This document shows positions 1 to 8,574 of a stretch of 64,000 nt of DNA, in pieces. Under the pieces are notes generated by a model that saw nothing but the letters and a program-made list of their open reading frames with translations, did not search any database and was not told where the DNA came from. The position numbers and the translations under genes were made by a program. The stretch's first letter is position 1, and the number at the start of each line of letters is the position of its first letter. Source of the DNA: Jeotgalicoccus saudimassiliensis (lineage in GTDB: Bacteria > Bacillota > Bacilli > Staphylococcales > Salinicoccaceae); the NCBI RefSeq assembly GCF_000756715.1, contig NZ_CCSE01000001.1, forward strand, positions 1,456,001 through 1,520,000, written 5' to 3'.

Positions 1-173
1 GTTTTAAGTATATTAAATTTAATCTATATATAGTATAATACTTAGATTCCGAAATATCAAGCGTTATATATTACCTCTGATATACTGTATGTTATCTGAA
101 TATTTATTGTATTCGAATAATAGTTATGCTAATGTTATGAAAAAATTACTTTTCTATATAAAGAGGGTTTGAA

Positions 174-983
174 ATGATTGCACTGAGAGAATTAACGACG
201 ATAAAAGATCTTGAACAGCTTGAAAAAATAGAACGGAATGTCTGGGATATGCCGCCGCTGCCAATACATCAAACGCTGACAGCAGTTAAAAACGGCGGCA
301 TAATTATCGGTGCCTTTGACAAGAAGGAAATTATAGGTTTCAGTTACGGTTTTGCCGGTTTTAAAGACAGTCAAACATATCTTTGCTCCCATATGCTCGG
401 GATAGAAGAAGAATATCGTTCCAAAAAAATAGGGGAACAGCTGAAAAGACAGCAGCAGGAAATAGCGATTAGAAAAGGCTATTCAGAAATACACTGGACA
501 TACGATCCGCTGGAAACACGTAATGCATATTTGAATTTAACTAAGCTGAAGGGTATATGCTCTGTTTACATGGAGAATGCTTACGGAGAGATGAAAGACG
601 GTTTGAACAAAGGACTGCCATCCGATCGTTTCGAAGTTCATTGGCATATATCAAGCGGGCATGTTAGAGAAGCTGAAACTGTAAATTACAAAAATGCAGT
701 GCCGCTCAACGAAGTAAATATTAACAATGGTCTTCCTTCCTGCACTGTGTTTCACGAGGAACAATTGACCGAGGATATTTACGGCTTTGAAGTCCCTAAG
801 GATTTCCAGCATATAAAATCTGAAAATCAGGAAATTGCAATGGAATGGAGAATGCTGACACGAAAGATATTTCAGGATCTTTTTAGAGCAGGATATGCTG
901 CAGTACATTTAATTCCCGGGAAATATACTGCAACCTACATATTTGTAAAAGAGAATACATTAAATCTTGGAGGACATAAATAA
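174..983 (+). CDS. GNAT acyltransferase, likely succinyl-CoA:D-amino acid N-succinyltransferase
   Basis: This 269-residue protein looks like a COG3375-type GNAT acyltransferase. The GNAT core is N-terminal (about residues 5-150), with the acyl-CoA-binding stretch near residues 75-100 ([17 protein letters not shown]), followed by a C-terminal extension of about 100 residues that ordinary GNATs lack. The start is ATG after AGAGGG. Its stop overlaps the next start by one base (TAATG), so translation is coupled. In Geobacillus kaustophilus a GNAT protein beside an N-succinylamino acid racemase and an M20 hydrolase is the succinyl-CoA:D-amino acid succinyltransferase. The same three families occur together here, so I infer that role. 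The substrate cannot be read from sequence. The upstream 173 bases are AT-rich without a clear hairpin. Confidence 0.75.
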   Translation: MIALRELTTIKDLEQLEKIERNVWDMPPLPIHQTLTAVKNGGIIIGAFDKKEIIGFSYGFAGFKDSQTYLCSHMLGIEEEYRSKKIGEQLKRQQQEIAIRKGYSEIHWTYDPLETRNAYLNLTKLKGICSVYMENAYGEMKDGLNKGLPSDRFEVHWHISSGHVREAETVNYKNAVPLNEVNINNGLPSCTVFHEEQLTEDIYGFEVPKDFQHIKSENQEIAMEWRMLTRKIFQDLFRAGYAAVHLIPGKYTATYIFVKENTLNLGGHK

Positions 984-2089
984 TGAAAATTGAACATATC
1001 GTTATCAGACATTTGGAAATGGATATGAAAGCACCATTCACAACCAGTTTTGGAACATTTGACAAAAAAGAGTTTTTACTTCTTGAAGCAATTGATGCGG
1101 ATGGAACAATCGGCTGGGGTGAATCGGTAGCGTTCAATGTGCCTTTCTACAGTGAAGAAACAGTAAAGACGAACTGGCATATGCTGGAGGACTTTTTAAT
1201 CCCGCTTATTTTACATAAGGAAATCATCCATCCAAGTGAAGTTAATGAGATTTTCTCAGCTATCCGCAAAAATAATATGGCTAAGTCTGCTCTGGAAGGT
1301 GCAATTTGGGATATTTACTCTCAGCAGACAAACCAGTCATTAGCTCATGCTCTTGGCGGCACAAGAAAAAATATCGATGTCGGCATCAGTATCGGCATCC
1401 AAAATTCTATTGAAGAACTTGTGGACATCGTGGCCGGTTTCGTTAAGGAAGGCTATAAACGCATCAAAGTTAAAATTAAACCGGACTGGGACGTAGAAGT
1501 GATGCGCACGCTGCGTAAAACTTTTCCTGATGTTGCAATTATGGCTGATGCTAATTCTGCTTACAGGCTGGCAGATACTGAGTTATTAAAACAACTGGAC
1601 GACTTTGATTTAATGATGATTGAACAGCCTCTCGCTTCAGATGACATTATCGACCATGCTCAGTTGCAACAGGAACTGGCAACACCGATCTGTCTCGATG
1701 AAAGTATTCACTCCCTTGAAGATGCAAGAAAAGCTGTAGAGCTCGGCAGTACTAAAATTATCAATATTAAAATCGGACGTGTCGGCGGTTTAACTGAAGC
1801 TGTTAAAATTCACGATTACTGCAAGGAAAATAATATTCCTGTCTGGTGCGGAGGCATGCTTGAATCAGGTGTTGGAAGAGCACATAACGTTGCACTGACC
1901 ACTCTTGAAAACTTCACTTTACCGGGTGATACAGCCAGTTCCAGCCGCTACTTTGAAAAAGATATTATCGAACCTGAAGTCATCGCAGAAAATGGTTCTA
2001 TCGAGGTCCCGGAAACTGCAGGCATCGGTTATACAGTTAATCGCGATACTGTTGAATCCTACACCGTTGCAAAAAAAGAATATAAATAA
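983..2089 (+). CDS. Enolase-superfamily N-succinylamino acid racemase / o-succinylbenzoate synthase (MenC family)
   Basis: This 368-residue enolase-superfamily enzyme has the catalytic layout of N-acyl/N-succinylamino acid racemases. The KxK pair is at K162/K164, the Mg ligands are D189 (MADAN), E214 (MIEQP) and D239 (CLDES), and the opposing base is K263 (NIKIGRVGG). The family usually has both o-succinylbenzoate synthase (menaquinone) and racemase activity. The genes around it (a GNAT acyltransferase, a carrier and an M20 amidohydrolase, with no men genes) point to racemisation of N-succinyl amino acids. It overlaps the upstream gene by one base, and the next gene starts 18 bases after its stop. 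Family assignment is sure; in vivo activity is inferred. Confidence 0.85.
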   Translation: MKIEHIVIRHLEMDMKAPFTTSFGTFDKKEFLLLEAIDADGTIGWGESVAFNVPFYSEETVKTNWHMLEDFLIPLILHKEIIHPSEVNEIFSAIRKNNMAKSALEGAIWDIYSQQTNQSLAHALGGTRKNIDVGISIGIQNSIEELVDIVAGFVKEGYKRIKVKIKPDWDVEVMRTLRKTFPDVAIMADANSAYRLADTELLKQLDDFDLMMIEQPLASDDIIDHAQLQQELATPICLDESIHSLEDARKAVELGSTKIINIKIGRVGGLTEAVKIHDYCKENNIPVWCGGMLESGVGRAHNVALTTLENFTLPGDTASSSRYFEKDIIEPEVIAENGSIEVPETAGIGYTVNRDTVESYTVAKKEYK

Positions 2090-2107
2090 AACAAAGGAAC
2101 GATTACT

Positions 2108-3157
2108 ATGAAAAAAAGTTTCCAGATAGGAAGTGCATTTGTCGGTCTTATCGTCGGTGCAGGTTTTGCTTCCGGGCAGGAAGTCATGCAGTACTTTACC
2201 AGTTTTGGGATATGGGGAACAGCCGGAGGAATTGTTACAACGTTGCTGTTTATTTTTCTCGGCTACACATTCGCCAAGCTTGGCACGAACTTAAGAGCCA
2301 ATTCCCACCAGACAGTACTGTACTACATAGGCGGTAAATTCATCGGCCCTGTCCTTGATATCGTTATTACATTTTTCCTGTTTGGTGTCGCGGTAGTGAT
2401 GTTTGCCGGTGCAGGATCAACATTTAACCAGATGTTCGGTATTACTGCTGTAGCTGGAAGTATTATTATGACAGCTGCTGTTATCCTGACATTGCTTCTT
2501 AATACCAATAAGATACTCGGCATCATCGCTACTATTACACCTTATTTAATCGCTGTTATTTTTGTGATTTTGATTTATTCTATTTTTTCAATGGATTTAT
2601 CAATTGCTGAAGCTGATGAGTTGGCAAAACAGCAGCCGTCAGCAGCATCAAACTGGCTGTTAGGGGCATTTCTATATGTGTCTTATAACTTAGCCGCAGG
2701 AGCAGCACTGCTTATTATTATGACGGGAAATGAAAAAGACAAAAAAGCTGCCGGCATGGGCGGAGTGCTCGGCGGACTGATGCTCGGTATACTGATTATC
2801 CTGATTCATATCGGTATGTTTGCACGCATTGATGTCGTAGCAGGAAAAGATATGCCTACTCTGGAACTCGCCAATCAGATACATCCTGTAATCGGTCTGC
2901 TAACAGCTGTTGCACTGCTCGGTATGATTTATAATACCGCTGTTGGAATGCTGTACTCATTTACCGTGCGCTTTATAGCACCTGAAAGTAAATCTTATCG
3001 TCCTGCCGTCATTGTTATCGGCATACTCGGTTTTATTGCAAGTCTTATCGGCTTCACAACACTTGTCGGCAGCGTTTACGTAGTAATGGGTTACCTTGGG
3101 TTTGTTCTGATTATCCTCGCTGTTGCTGCATGGCTCCGGAAGCCGCAAAACAATTAA
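2108..3157 (+). CDS. YkvI-like integral membrane transporter
   Basis: This 349-residue, very hydrophobic protein has about ten membrane segments and resembles the uncharacterised YkvI family (COG3949), related to the APC/LeuT-fold carriers. The N-terminus carries the glycine-rich segment FVGLIVGAGFASGQEVMQY, typical of the unwound first helix of such carriers. The RBS is AAAGGA ahead of ATG 2108. It lies between the racemase and the M20 hydrolase in one operon, so a natural guess is uptake of D-amino acids or N-acyl amino acids. Nothing in the sequence fixes the substrate. Confidence 0.7.
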   Translation: MKKSFQIGSAFVGLIVGAGFASGQEVMQYFTSFGIWGTAGGIVTTLLFIFLGYTFAKLGTNLRANSHQTVLYYIGGKFIGPVLDIVITFFLFGVAVVMFAGAGSTFNQMFGITAVAGSIIMTAAVILTLLLNTNKILGIIATITPYLIAVIFVILIYSIFSMDLSIAEADELAKQQPSAASNWLLGAFLYVSYNLAAGAALLIIMTGNEKDKKAAGMGGVLGGLMLGILIILIHIGMFARIDVVAGKDMPTLELANQIHPVIGLLTAVALLGMIYNTAVGMLYSFTVRFIAPESKSYRPAVIVIGILGFIASLIGFTTLVGSVYVVMGYLGFVLIILAVAAWLRKPQNN

Positions 3158-3181
3158 TCCTTAAGGGAGGACTTTTCACAC

Positions 3182-4453
3182 ATGATAAATGAATTAGTGA
3201 AAGATTATAATACTGCGTTAAATTACGACGGCATTGACGGCAAACGTCTTGCTGAGCGCCTTGATGCGATTTCAAAAATAGGCGTGCTGCAAACCGGCGG
3301 TGTCAGCCGTCCGGGGTTTTCGAAAGAAGAGAAAGATGCTAAGGCATTAGTTTCTGAGTGGATGGAAGCTGCCGGGCTGACTGTTGAAACTGATGCTGCC
3401 GGTAATGTTTTTGGCAGGCTAGCAGGCAGAGATGATTCACAGTCTGTCGCTTCAGGTTCTCACGTTGATACTGTGCCTGCGGGCGGGAATTTTGACGGCG
3501 TCCTTGGTGTGCTTGCTGCACTTGAAGTTGCAGAAGCATGGAAAGAAACTGGCTATATTCCTGATAAATCATATGAAGTCGCTATATTTTCAGATGAAGA
3601 GGGTGCCCGTTTCTCAAGTGGTGTATTCGGCAGCCGTGCCTATATGGGTTTGGTTGACGATGAATTAATTGAGTCGCTCAGAGACAGTGACGGCTTAAAT
3701 CTTGAAGAAGTTCTCGAACAGTATGGTTCTTCTCTTCCGGATTTTAAAAAGATTCAGCAGCGCGACTGGACGTTCTTTGCCGAAGCTCATATTGAGCAGG
3801 GCAAGCTGCTTGAGAAAAACAATCTTCCTGTCGGTATCGTTAAAGGTATTGCAGGACAGGCATGGCTTGAAGTTGAGTTTAAAGGACTTGCGGGACATGC
3901 CGGCAATACACCGATGAATGATCGTCAGGATGCTCTTGTTGCTGCCGGACGTTTTGTCAGCGAACTTGAAAGCATACCGAAAATCGTCAGCAGTACCGCC
4001 GTTGCAACGGTAGGTAAACTCGCTGTCTATCCGAATGGTGCCAACGTTATTCCTGAATCGGTGAAAATGATTGTCGATATACGCGACATCCATGAGAAAT
4101 CGCGAGACATGCTGCTTGAGCTCATATCAGAGCGGGCATACGACATTGCAAAAGAACGAGATATCGACGTTACAGTAAGCCGTACGTCGCGTGTTAAACC
4201 CGTTCCTGTTGAAGAAACTTACAAAGATGAACTCCGCGATATATTAACAGATTTAAATATTGAAGCGATGGAGCTGCCGAGCGGGGCAGGTCATGATTCA
4301 ATGAATATCGGACTCGAGCTGCCTGTCGCAATGATTTTTGCGCGCAGTAAAGCTGGCATCAGTCATAATCCCGCTGAATGGACTTCGCTCGATGACTGCG
4401 TTCTTACAGTTCACGTACTGAAGAAATTCATTGAGAAACAAATGTCTAAATAA
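3182..4453 (+). CDS. M20-family Zn amidohydrolase (N-carbamoyl/N-succinyl-L-amino acid hydrolase type)
   Basis: This 423-residue M20 peptidase-family amidohydrolase is of the HyuC/AllC type (L-carbamoylase, allantoate amidohydrolase). Metal-site motifs are visible: GSHVDTVPAGGNFDGVLG (His and bridging Asp), FSDEEGARF (catalytic Glu pair), AEAHIEQG, and a C-terminal AGHDSMN with another His ligand. The dimerisation domain starts near GLAGHAGNTPM. The RBS AGGGAGG lies 5' of ATG 3182. It closes the operon and is followed by a strong terminator. In the Geobacillus N-succinyl pathway the enzyme annotated as L-carbamoylase hydrolyses N-succinyl-L-amino acids, and I infer that use here. Hydantoin-derived carbamoyl amino acids remain an alternative, but no hydantoinase gene is present in the window. 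Confidence 0.82.
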   Translation: MINELVKDYNTALNYDGIDGKRLAERLDAISKIGVLQTGGVSRPGFSKEEKDAKALVSEWMEAAGLTVETDAAGNVFGRLAGRDDSQSVASGSHVDTVPAGGNFDGVLGVLAALEVAEAWKETGYIPDKSYEVAIFSDEEGARFSSGVFGSRAYMGLVDDELIESLRDSDGLNLEEVLEQYGSSLPDFKKIQQRDWTFFAEAHIEQGKLLEKNNLPVGIVKGIAGQAWLEVEFKGLAGHAGNTPMNDRQDALVAAGRFVSELESIPKIVSSTAVATVGKLAVYPNGANVIPESVKMIVDIRDIHEKSRDMLLELISERAYDIAKERDIDVTVSRTSRVKPVPVEETYKDELRDILTDLNIEAMELPSGAGHDSMNIGLELPVAMIFARSKAGISHNPAEWTSLDDCVLTVHVLKKFIEKQMSK

Positions 4454-4460
4454 TATAAAG

Positions 4461-4495
4461 AGCAGTGCGCATAAATTATGCGGCACTGCTTTTTT
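4461..4495 (+). terminator. Rho-independent terminator of the N-acyl amino acid operon
   Basis: The stem AGCAGTGC/GCACTGCT has an inner GCAT/ATGC extension and is followed by six T on the plus strand. It overlaps the stop-codon end of the convergent arsC by two bases. The minus-strand tract is poor, so it mainly serves the plus strand. Confidence 0.85.
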
Positions 4496-4895
4496 AGTTT
4501 CCTGTATTTTTAAACTGCTGTATTCTTGTTTTGATTTCATCTCTGATTCTTTGGAACTCGGTCCATTCTTTACCAGCCGGATCATCAAAGCCCCAATGTT
4601 CTTTTGCCACATGAGCGGGCAATATCGGACAATTCTGATCCGCGTCGCTGCACAGCGTAACTACTAAATCAGCTTCATTGATGATATCCTGCTGAATTAA
4701 ATCAGATGTATTTCCGCTGATATCGATGTCGATTTCAGCCATCGCTTTAATCGCATTTGGATTCACACCGTGCGCCTCTATACCGCCGGAGTAGACGTTC
4801 CATTCAGACCCAAGTATCTCTTTGCCGAGGCCCTCAGCTATTTGGCTGCGGCAGGCATTTCCTGTACATACAAAGTATATTGTTTTTTTAGTCAT
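4494..4895 (-). CDS. arsC: Arsenate reductase, thioredoxin-coupled ArsC
   Basis: This 133-residue enzyme reduces arsenate to arsenite, belongs to the low-molecular-weight phosphatase fold, and is recycled by thioredoxin. The P-loop CTGNACRS carries the nucleophile C10 and R16, and the relay cysteines C82 and C89 lie in LCSDADQNC. These are exactly the positions of the plasmid pI258 enzyme, and the length also matches. It is the third gene of arsRBC on the minus strand, 13 bases after arsB. Arsenite formed here would leave through ArsB. Confidence 0.97.
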   Translation of the reverse strand: MTKKTIYFVCTGNACRSQIAEGLGKEILGSEWNVYSGGIEAHGVNPNAIKAMAEIDIDISGNTSDLIQQDIINEADLVVTLCSDADQNCPILPAHVAKEHWGFDDPAGKEWTEFQRIRDEIKTRIQQFKNTGN

Positions 4896-4908
4896 AGCTA
4901 TCCCTCAC

Positions 4909-6198
4909 TTAAAATATTAACAGCGTAAAGTATAATCCGAGCAGTGTCATAATAAGCACCGGCGGAGTAATCAGTATACCGATTTTAAAATACGTGCCCC
5001 ACGATATCTTCATATCTTTTTTAGCGAGCACATGCAGCCACAGCAGCGTTGCCAATGAGCCGATAGGGGTTATTTTCGGTCCGAGATCCGAACCAATAAC
5101 ATTCGCATATATTAATCCTTCTTTAATAACATCCTGAGCACCTGTTTCGCTGATTGCTATCGCGTTAATCATTACTGTCGGCATGTTATTCATAATCGAT
5201 GACAGAATAGCTGCAATTGCACCCATGCCCATTACTGTTGCGAGTAAACCGTACTCCGTAATGTTAACGATGACGTCTGCCAGTATATCTGTCAGCCCTG
5301 CGTTACGCAGCCCGAATACAACGACATACATTCCGATAGAGAAAACAACAATATTCCACGGTGCACCTTTAATTACATGTGAAACACTGACTGCTTCCGA
5401 TTTACGCGATGTAACGAGAAAGACAAGTGCAATAGCTCCCGCGATAAACGACACTGGCACAGCTATAAATTCACTCGCAAGATAACCAATCAGAAGCAGG
5501 ATAAGTATTACCCACGAGAATTTGAACATTTTTTCATCTTTCACAGCTTCGTACGGTTCTTTTAAGCTGCTGTCATCAAACGTTTCAGGAATAGATTTTC
5601 TGAAAAACAGCCACAATACGAGAATACTCGAAATCAGTGAAAAGATATTAGGTATTATCATATGCAGAAAGTATTCTATAAATCCAATATTAAAGTAATC
5701 CGCCGACACGATGTTCACCAGGTTGCTGACAATTAGCGGCAGGGAAGTCGTATCCGCTATAAATCCGCTGGCAATAACGAATGGAAAGATTACTTTCTCT
5801 TTCATATTTAAGTTGCGGACCATGGCCAGTACAATGGGCGTCAGAATTAATGCTGCACCGTCATTGGCAAAGAATGCTGCTACGACAGAGCCGAGCAGTG
5901 CGATGTAGATAAACATCTTCAGTCCGCTTCCGTTTGAAGCTTTCACCATGTGTCTTGCCGACCATTCAAAGAATCCTATCTCATCGAGAATTAATGAAAT
6001 TAAAATTACCGCAACAAAAGTAAGAGTCGCATTCCAGACTATCCCTGTCACTTCGAGAATGTCTCCGAACGAGACCACACCTGTAATTACAGCGAGAAGG
6101 GCACCGGCCATTGCAGTAATACCAATATCCAGTCCTTTCGGCTGCCAGATTACAAAAATTAAAGTTATGATAAAAATACTAATCGCTAAAATCGTCAT
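4909..6198 (-). CDS. arsB: Arsenite efflux membrane protein ArsB
   Basis: This 429-residue arsenite/antimonite exporter has about 12 membrane segments and the N-terminus [20 protein letters not shown], typical of staphylococcal ArsB. I start it at ATG 6198, not at the in-frame ATG 6228. ATG 6198 overlaps the arsR stop (TGATG), has AGGTG eight bases upstream, and gives the 429-residue length known for pI258 ArsB. No arsA is present, so it would work as a secondary, proton-driven carrier. Translation is coupled to arsR. Confidence 0.95.
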   Translation of the reverse strand: MTILAISIFIITLIFVIWQPKGLDIGITAMAGALLAVITGVVSFGDILEVTGIVWNATLTFVAVILISLILDEIGFFEWSARHMVKASNGSGLKMFIYIALLGSVVAAFFANDGAALILTPIVLAMVRNLNMKEKVIFPFVIASGFIADTTSLPLIVSNLVNIVSADYFNIGFIEYFLHMIIPNIFSLISSILVLWLFFRKSIPETFDDSSLKEPYEAVKDEKMFKFSWVILILLLIGYLASEFIAVPVSFIAGAIALVFLVTSRKSEAVSVSHVIKGAPWNIVVFSIGMYVVVFGLRNAGLTDILADVIVNITEYGLLATVMGMGAIAAILSSIMNNMPTVMINAIAISETGAQDVIKEGLIYANVIGSDLGPKITPIGSLATLLWLHVLAKKDMKISWGTYFKIGILITPPVLIMTLLGLYFTLLIF

Positions 6199-6512
6199 CA
6201 GCAGACACCTTTTTTCATCGTTTTGCATGCACAGTCCGCATGTGCTGCATTGGTAAGCTGCAGATGGCCGGAAATACCGTCCATCATACCGTGATTGAGT
6301 TTGTACATCATTTTGTTGCCGTCTTTTCTCTTCGTAACAAATCTGTTCTCCACAAGCACTTTCATATGATGGCTGAGCGTCGGCTGAGAGAACTCAAAAT
6401 GTTCCAGCAGATCGCATCCGCATAATTCTTCACACGATAGTAAATCCAGTATTTCCAAGCGGCCCGGGTCCGCTATTATTTTAAGCATTGATGCTGTTTC
6501 TTCATAATTCAT
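6198..6512 (-). CDS. arsR: Arsenical-responsive repressor ArsR
   Basis: This 104-residue winged-helix repressor of the ArsR/SmtB family has the As(III) site [10 protein letters not shown] in the alpha-3 region, with the CxC pair, followed by the recognition helix [11 protein letters not shown]. Extra cysteines occur at the C-terminus ([11 protein letters not shown]). It is the first gene of arsRBC, with GGAGGT upstream of ATG 6512. It should repress its own promoter through the palindrome just upstream and release it on arsenite or antimonite binding. Confidence 0.96.
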   Translation of the reverse strand: MNYEETASMLKIIADPGRLEILDLLSCEELCGCDLLEHFEFSQPTLSHHMKVLVENRFVTKRKDGNKMMYKLNHGMMDGISGHLQLTNAAHADCACKTMKKGVC

Positions 6513-6537
6513 ATGTATACCTCCGTAATCTTTACAT

Positions 6538-6570
6538 AGATTATCATCTATATAGATAGTTGTCTATATA
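6538..6570 (-). promoter_or_regulatory. arsRBC promoter with ArsR operator
   Basis: On the minus strand TAGACA (6566-6561), a 17-base spacer and TAATCT (6543-6538) form a plausible sigma-A promoter. A perfect 8-bp inverted repeat TATATAGA-N6-TCTATATA (6549-6570) covers the -35 and the spacer, where ArsR dimers bind in related operons. Confidence 0.75.
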
Positions 6571-6582
6571 TTTTTATATAAA

Positions 6583-6616
6583 TAAAACCGGCCGGAGAGT
6601 ACCGGACGGTTTTATG
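6583..6616 (-). terminator. Terminator of the MATE gene
   Basis: The AAAACCG/CGGTTTT stem has an inner CCG/CGG pairing and is followed on the minus strand by TTTTATTT. It lies between the end of the MATE gene and the ars promoter. Confidence 0.75.
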
Positions 6617-6622
6617 TTTCTC

Positions 6623-7963
6623 TTACTTTTTAAACAGTTCTTTTTCTCTCCATTTACCGAACTTATAGTACAGCGACGCAAACACACTGCTGATAATAAA
6701 GCTGATGCCCATTCCCATACCGACACCAATTTCACCGAAGTACGAAGCAAACAGGCCGGATAACGGATAGCGCAGTATCCAGAAGGAGATAATATTCAGG
6801 ATGAGCACCTGATACATCGCTCCCGATGCTCTCACGATACCGTTCAAAACGAAATTTAAGCCTAAAAACGGATAGCATAATGCAACTATTCTTAAGTAAT
6901 TCGTTCCGAACTCTACAGCCGCTTCATCCTGTATAAACATTCTGATGCCCGCTTCTGCGAAAATTATCACGACTGCAGCGACACTCATCATCAAACCGAA
7001 GTTGTATAACGCTGCATAGCGCGCAATCTGTTTCACACGCGGCCATTGCTGAATACCGATATTCTGTCCAGCCATGGCGTTAACTGCCGTACCAAGTGCC
7101 ATGGCTGGCAGCATAATTAAACTGTCGAGACGCTGTGCAGCACTGAATCCCGCCACACTGTCTGCACCAAACTGAGTTACTACACTCAGAATCGCTGCGA
7201 TACCTGCGTGGATAACACCCATCTGCAGACCTGCTGGGATACCGAGCTTTAATATCAGACCGACTTCATAACGCGCCGGTATAGTCGGCATTTTGAACGG
7301 TACGAGTTTACGTTTAACCGCGAGATACACACTGTACAGAAACGCAATTGCCTGAGAACCAACCGTAGCCATCGCCGCACCTTGAATTCCGAGATTCAGC
7401 ACTATCATAAACACCGGTGCAAGAATCGCATTAAGTATAACTGCTATAAAGACGATTCTAAGCGGCGTCTTACTATCCCCAAGCGCTCTGAACACAGTAT
7501 TGATGAAGTTATAGCCAAACAGGAAGAACATCCCGAGAAGGCTTATTTGGAGGTATGATGCCGCCATATCCAGAATCGCATCCGGTGTGCCGATAATTCC
7601 AAGCAGACTTTCTGCGAATATGTAGCCGATCACGGCAAAAACCGCTGACATCGACGTCATAATAACGATAAAGGCATTTAAATAACGCTTCAGACCTTCC
7701 TCGTCTTTCCGCCCGTGCTGCTGCGATAAAATAGTCAGCGCCGCATTATTCAATCCAAGTATGAACGACAGTATCGTGACGAGAATCGTCGTTGCAATCG
7801 CAACTGCACCCAGCGCTTCTGCACCGAGAATATTGCCCACCCACAGACTGTCGACAATCTGAAATGAAGTCTGCAGCAGATTCGCCAGCATAATCGGCGC
7901 TGAAAAGATAATCAGCGGCTTTAATATCGGACCGGAAGTAAAATCATTTTTCGTGCTTTTCAT
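6623..7963 (-). CDS. MATE-family multidrug/organic cation exporter
   Basis: This 446-residue polytopic protein has two homologous halves of six segments each, as expected for MATE (NorM/DinF-like) drug:Na+ or H+ antiporters. The N-terminal half begins with the family motif-like FSAPIMLANLLQTSFQIVDS. The second half has its counterpart around LKLGIPAGLQMGVIHAGIAA. The length is normal. It is monocistronic, with its own terminator, and the upstream gap of about 140 bases is shared with a divergent small gene. The substrate is unknown; cationic drugs and dyes are usual for the family. Confidence 0.85.
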   Translation of the reverse strand: MKSTKNDFTSGPILKPLIIFSAPIMLANLLQTSFQIVDSLWVGNILGAEALGAVAIATTILVTILSFILGLNNAALTILSQQHGRKDEEGLKRYLNAFIVIMTSMSAVFAVIGYIFAESLLGIIGTPDAILDMAASYLQISLLGMFFLFGYNFINTVFRALGDSKTPLRIVFIAVILNAILAPVFMIVLNLGIQGAAMATVGSQAIAFLYSVYLAVKRKLVPFKMPTIPARYEVGLILKLGIPAGLQMGVIHAGIAAILSVVTQFGADSVAGFSAAQRLDSLIMLPAMALGTAVNAMAGQNIGIQQWPRVKQIARYAALYNFGLMMSVAAVVIIFAEAGIRMFIQDEAAVEFGTNYLRIVALCYPFLGLNFVLNGIVRASGAMYQVLILNIISFWILRYPLSGLFASYFGEIGVGMGMGISFIISSVFASLYYKFGKWREKELFKK

Positions 7964-8044
7964 TTTTTCACCTGCTGATATTTAATTACTATAAAACACA
8001 ATCTTAATATTATAAGATGAAGCCGCAGAAAAAGCTAAGTATTC

Positions 8045-8070
8045 GTTTATAACCGTACAGGACAGGGTAT
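8045..8070 (+). promoter_or_regulatory. Candidate sigma-B promoter
   Basis: GTTTAT (8045-8050), 14 bases, then GGGTAT (8065-8070) matches the Bacillota sigma-B consensus GTTTAA-N12-15-GGGTAT at all but one base. It is placed so that a transcript would begin about 15 bases before the AGGAGG of the small gene at 8105. Confidence 0.65.
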
Positions 8071-8104
8071 ATAAAAAGGTAACAAGAAAGAGGAGGAAAT
8101 ATCT

Positions 8105-8200
8105 GTGAAACGGACTAAATGGATAGTGATATTTCTGATGGGCTTAATTGCCGGATTTCTTATTTCAGGGTTGTTCGGTAATATATTTACGTTTATATAA
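8105..8200 (+). CDS. 31-residue single-pass membrane peptide
   Basis: The frame begins at GTG 8105, eight bases after a perfect AGGAGG (8091-8096), and ends at TAA 8200. The peptide starts MKRTKWIVIFLMGLIAGFLI and ends with SGLFGNIFTFI: a short basic N-terminus and one transmembrane helix with GxxxG-like spacing (GLIAG). A near-consensus sigma-B promoter lies upstream and a symmetric terminator directly follows, so it is an independent stress-type transcription unit. I do not recognise the family. Its size and topology recall the stressosome anchor Prli42 of Listeria, but I see no convincing sequence match. Confidence 0.65.
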   Translation: MKRTKWIVIFLMGLIAGFLISGLFGNIFTFI

Positions 8201-8207
8201 ACAAGAA

Positions 8208-8233
8208 AAACCGGACATCTATGTGTCCGGTTT
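8208..8233. terminator. Bidirectional terminator
   Basis: AAACCGGACA/TGTCCGGTTT forms a perfect 10-bp stem with a 6-base loop, with A-rich and T-rich flanks. It serves the small plus-strand gene and the convergent DUF779 gene. Confidence 0.85.
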
Positions 8234-8238
8234 CTTCA

Positions 8239-8574
8239 TTATTCTATCGGTTCGCTGCGAATATGGAATCTGACGCCTCTCGGCCCCTCGACGCTGAACA
8301 TGCCGCCGATGCCTTTTACAACATCAAGCGTGATTTGCGTATGCTTCCAGTATTCATACTGCTTATGATTCATATAAAATGGTACACCTTCAATTTCACC
8401 AAGCTGTACATCTACGTCTCCGATAATCATCATGCCTTCTTTCAGACACATTGGACTGGAGCCGTCACAGCATCCCCCTGATTGATGAAATATTAAATTC
8501 CCATGTTCTTTTTTTAATTCATTAATAAGTGATCTGGCCTGATCAGTCGCATAGACTTGTTCAAGTACTGCCAA
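8239..8574 (-). CDS. DUF779 family protein, partner of aldehyde dehydrogenase
   Basis: This 111-residue protein carries the DUF779 signature GGCCDGSSPMC near residues 33-43, a cysteine cluster that could bind a metal, and a C-terminal RFHIRSEP. DUF779 genes very often sit directly behind aldehyde dehydrogenases of the AldA/AcoD type, as here. Its biochemical role is not known to me; a maturation or redox-sensing role is a guess. It starts with TTG immediately after the dehydrogenase TAA stop, with no spacer, so its ribosome loading probably depends on translation of the upstream gene. Confidence 0.85.
   Translation of the reverse strand: MAVLEQVYATDQARSLINELKKEHGNLIFHQSGGCCDGSSPMCLKEGMMIIGDVDVQLGEIEGVPFYMNHKQYEYWKHTQITLDVVKGIGGMFSVEGPRGVRFHIRSEPIE

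Noticed and set aside
5183-5908. Plus-strand open frames across arsB, and similar ones across both RND genes and ribBA
   Set aside because: They are antisense shadows of long coding regions, with no RBS or domain of their own.
6199-6228. Longer ArsB starting at ATG 6228
   Set aside because: ATG 6198 has the better RBS, the TGATG coupling to arsR, and gives the usual 429-residue protein and N-terminus.
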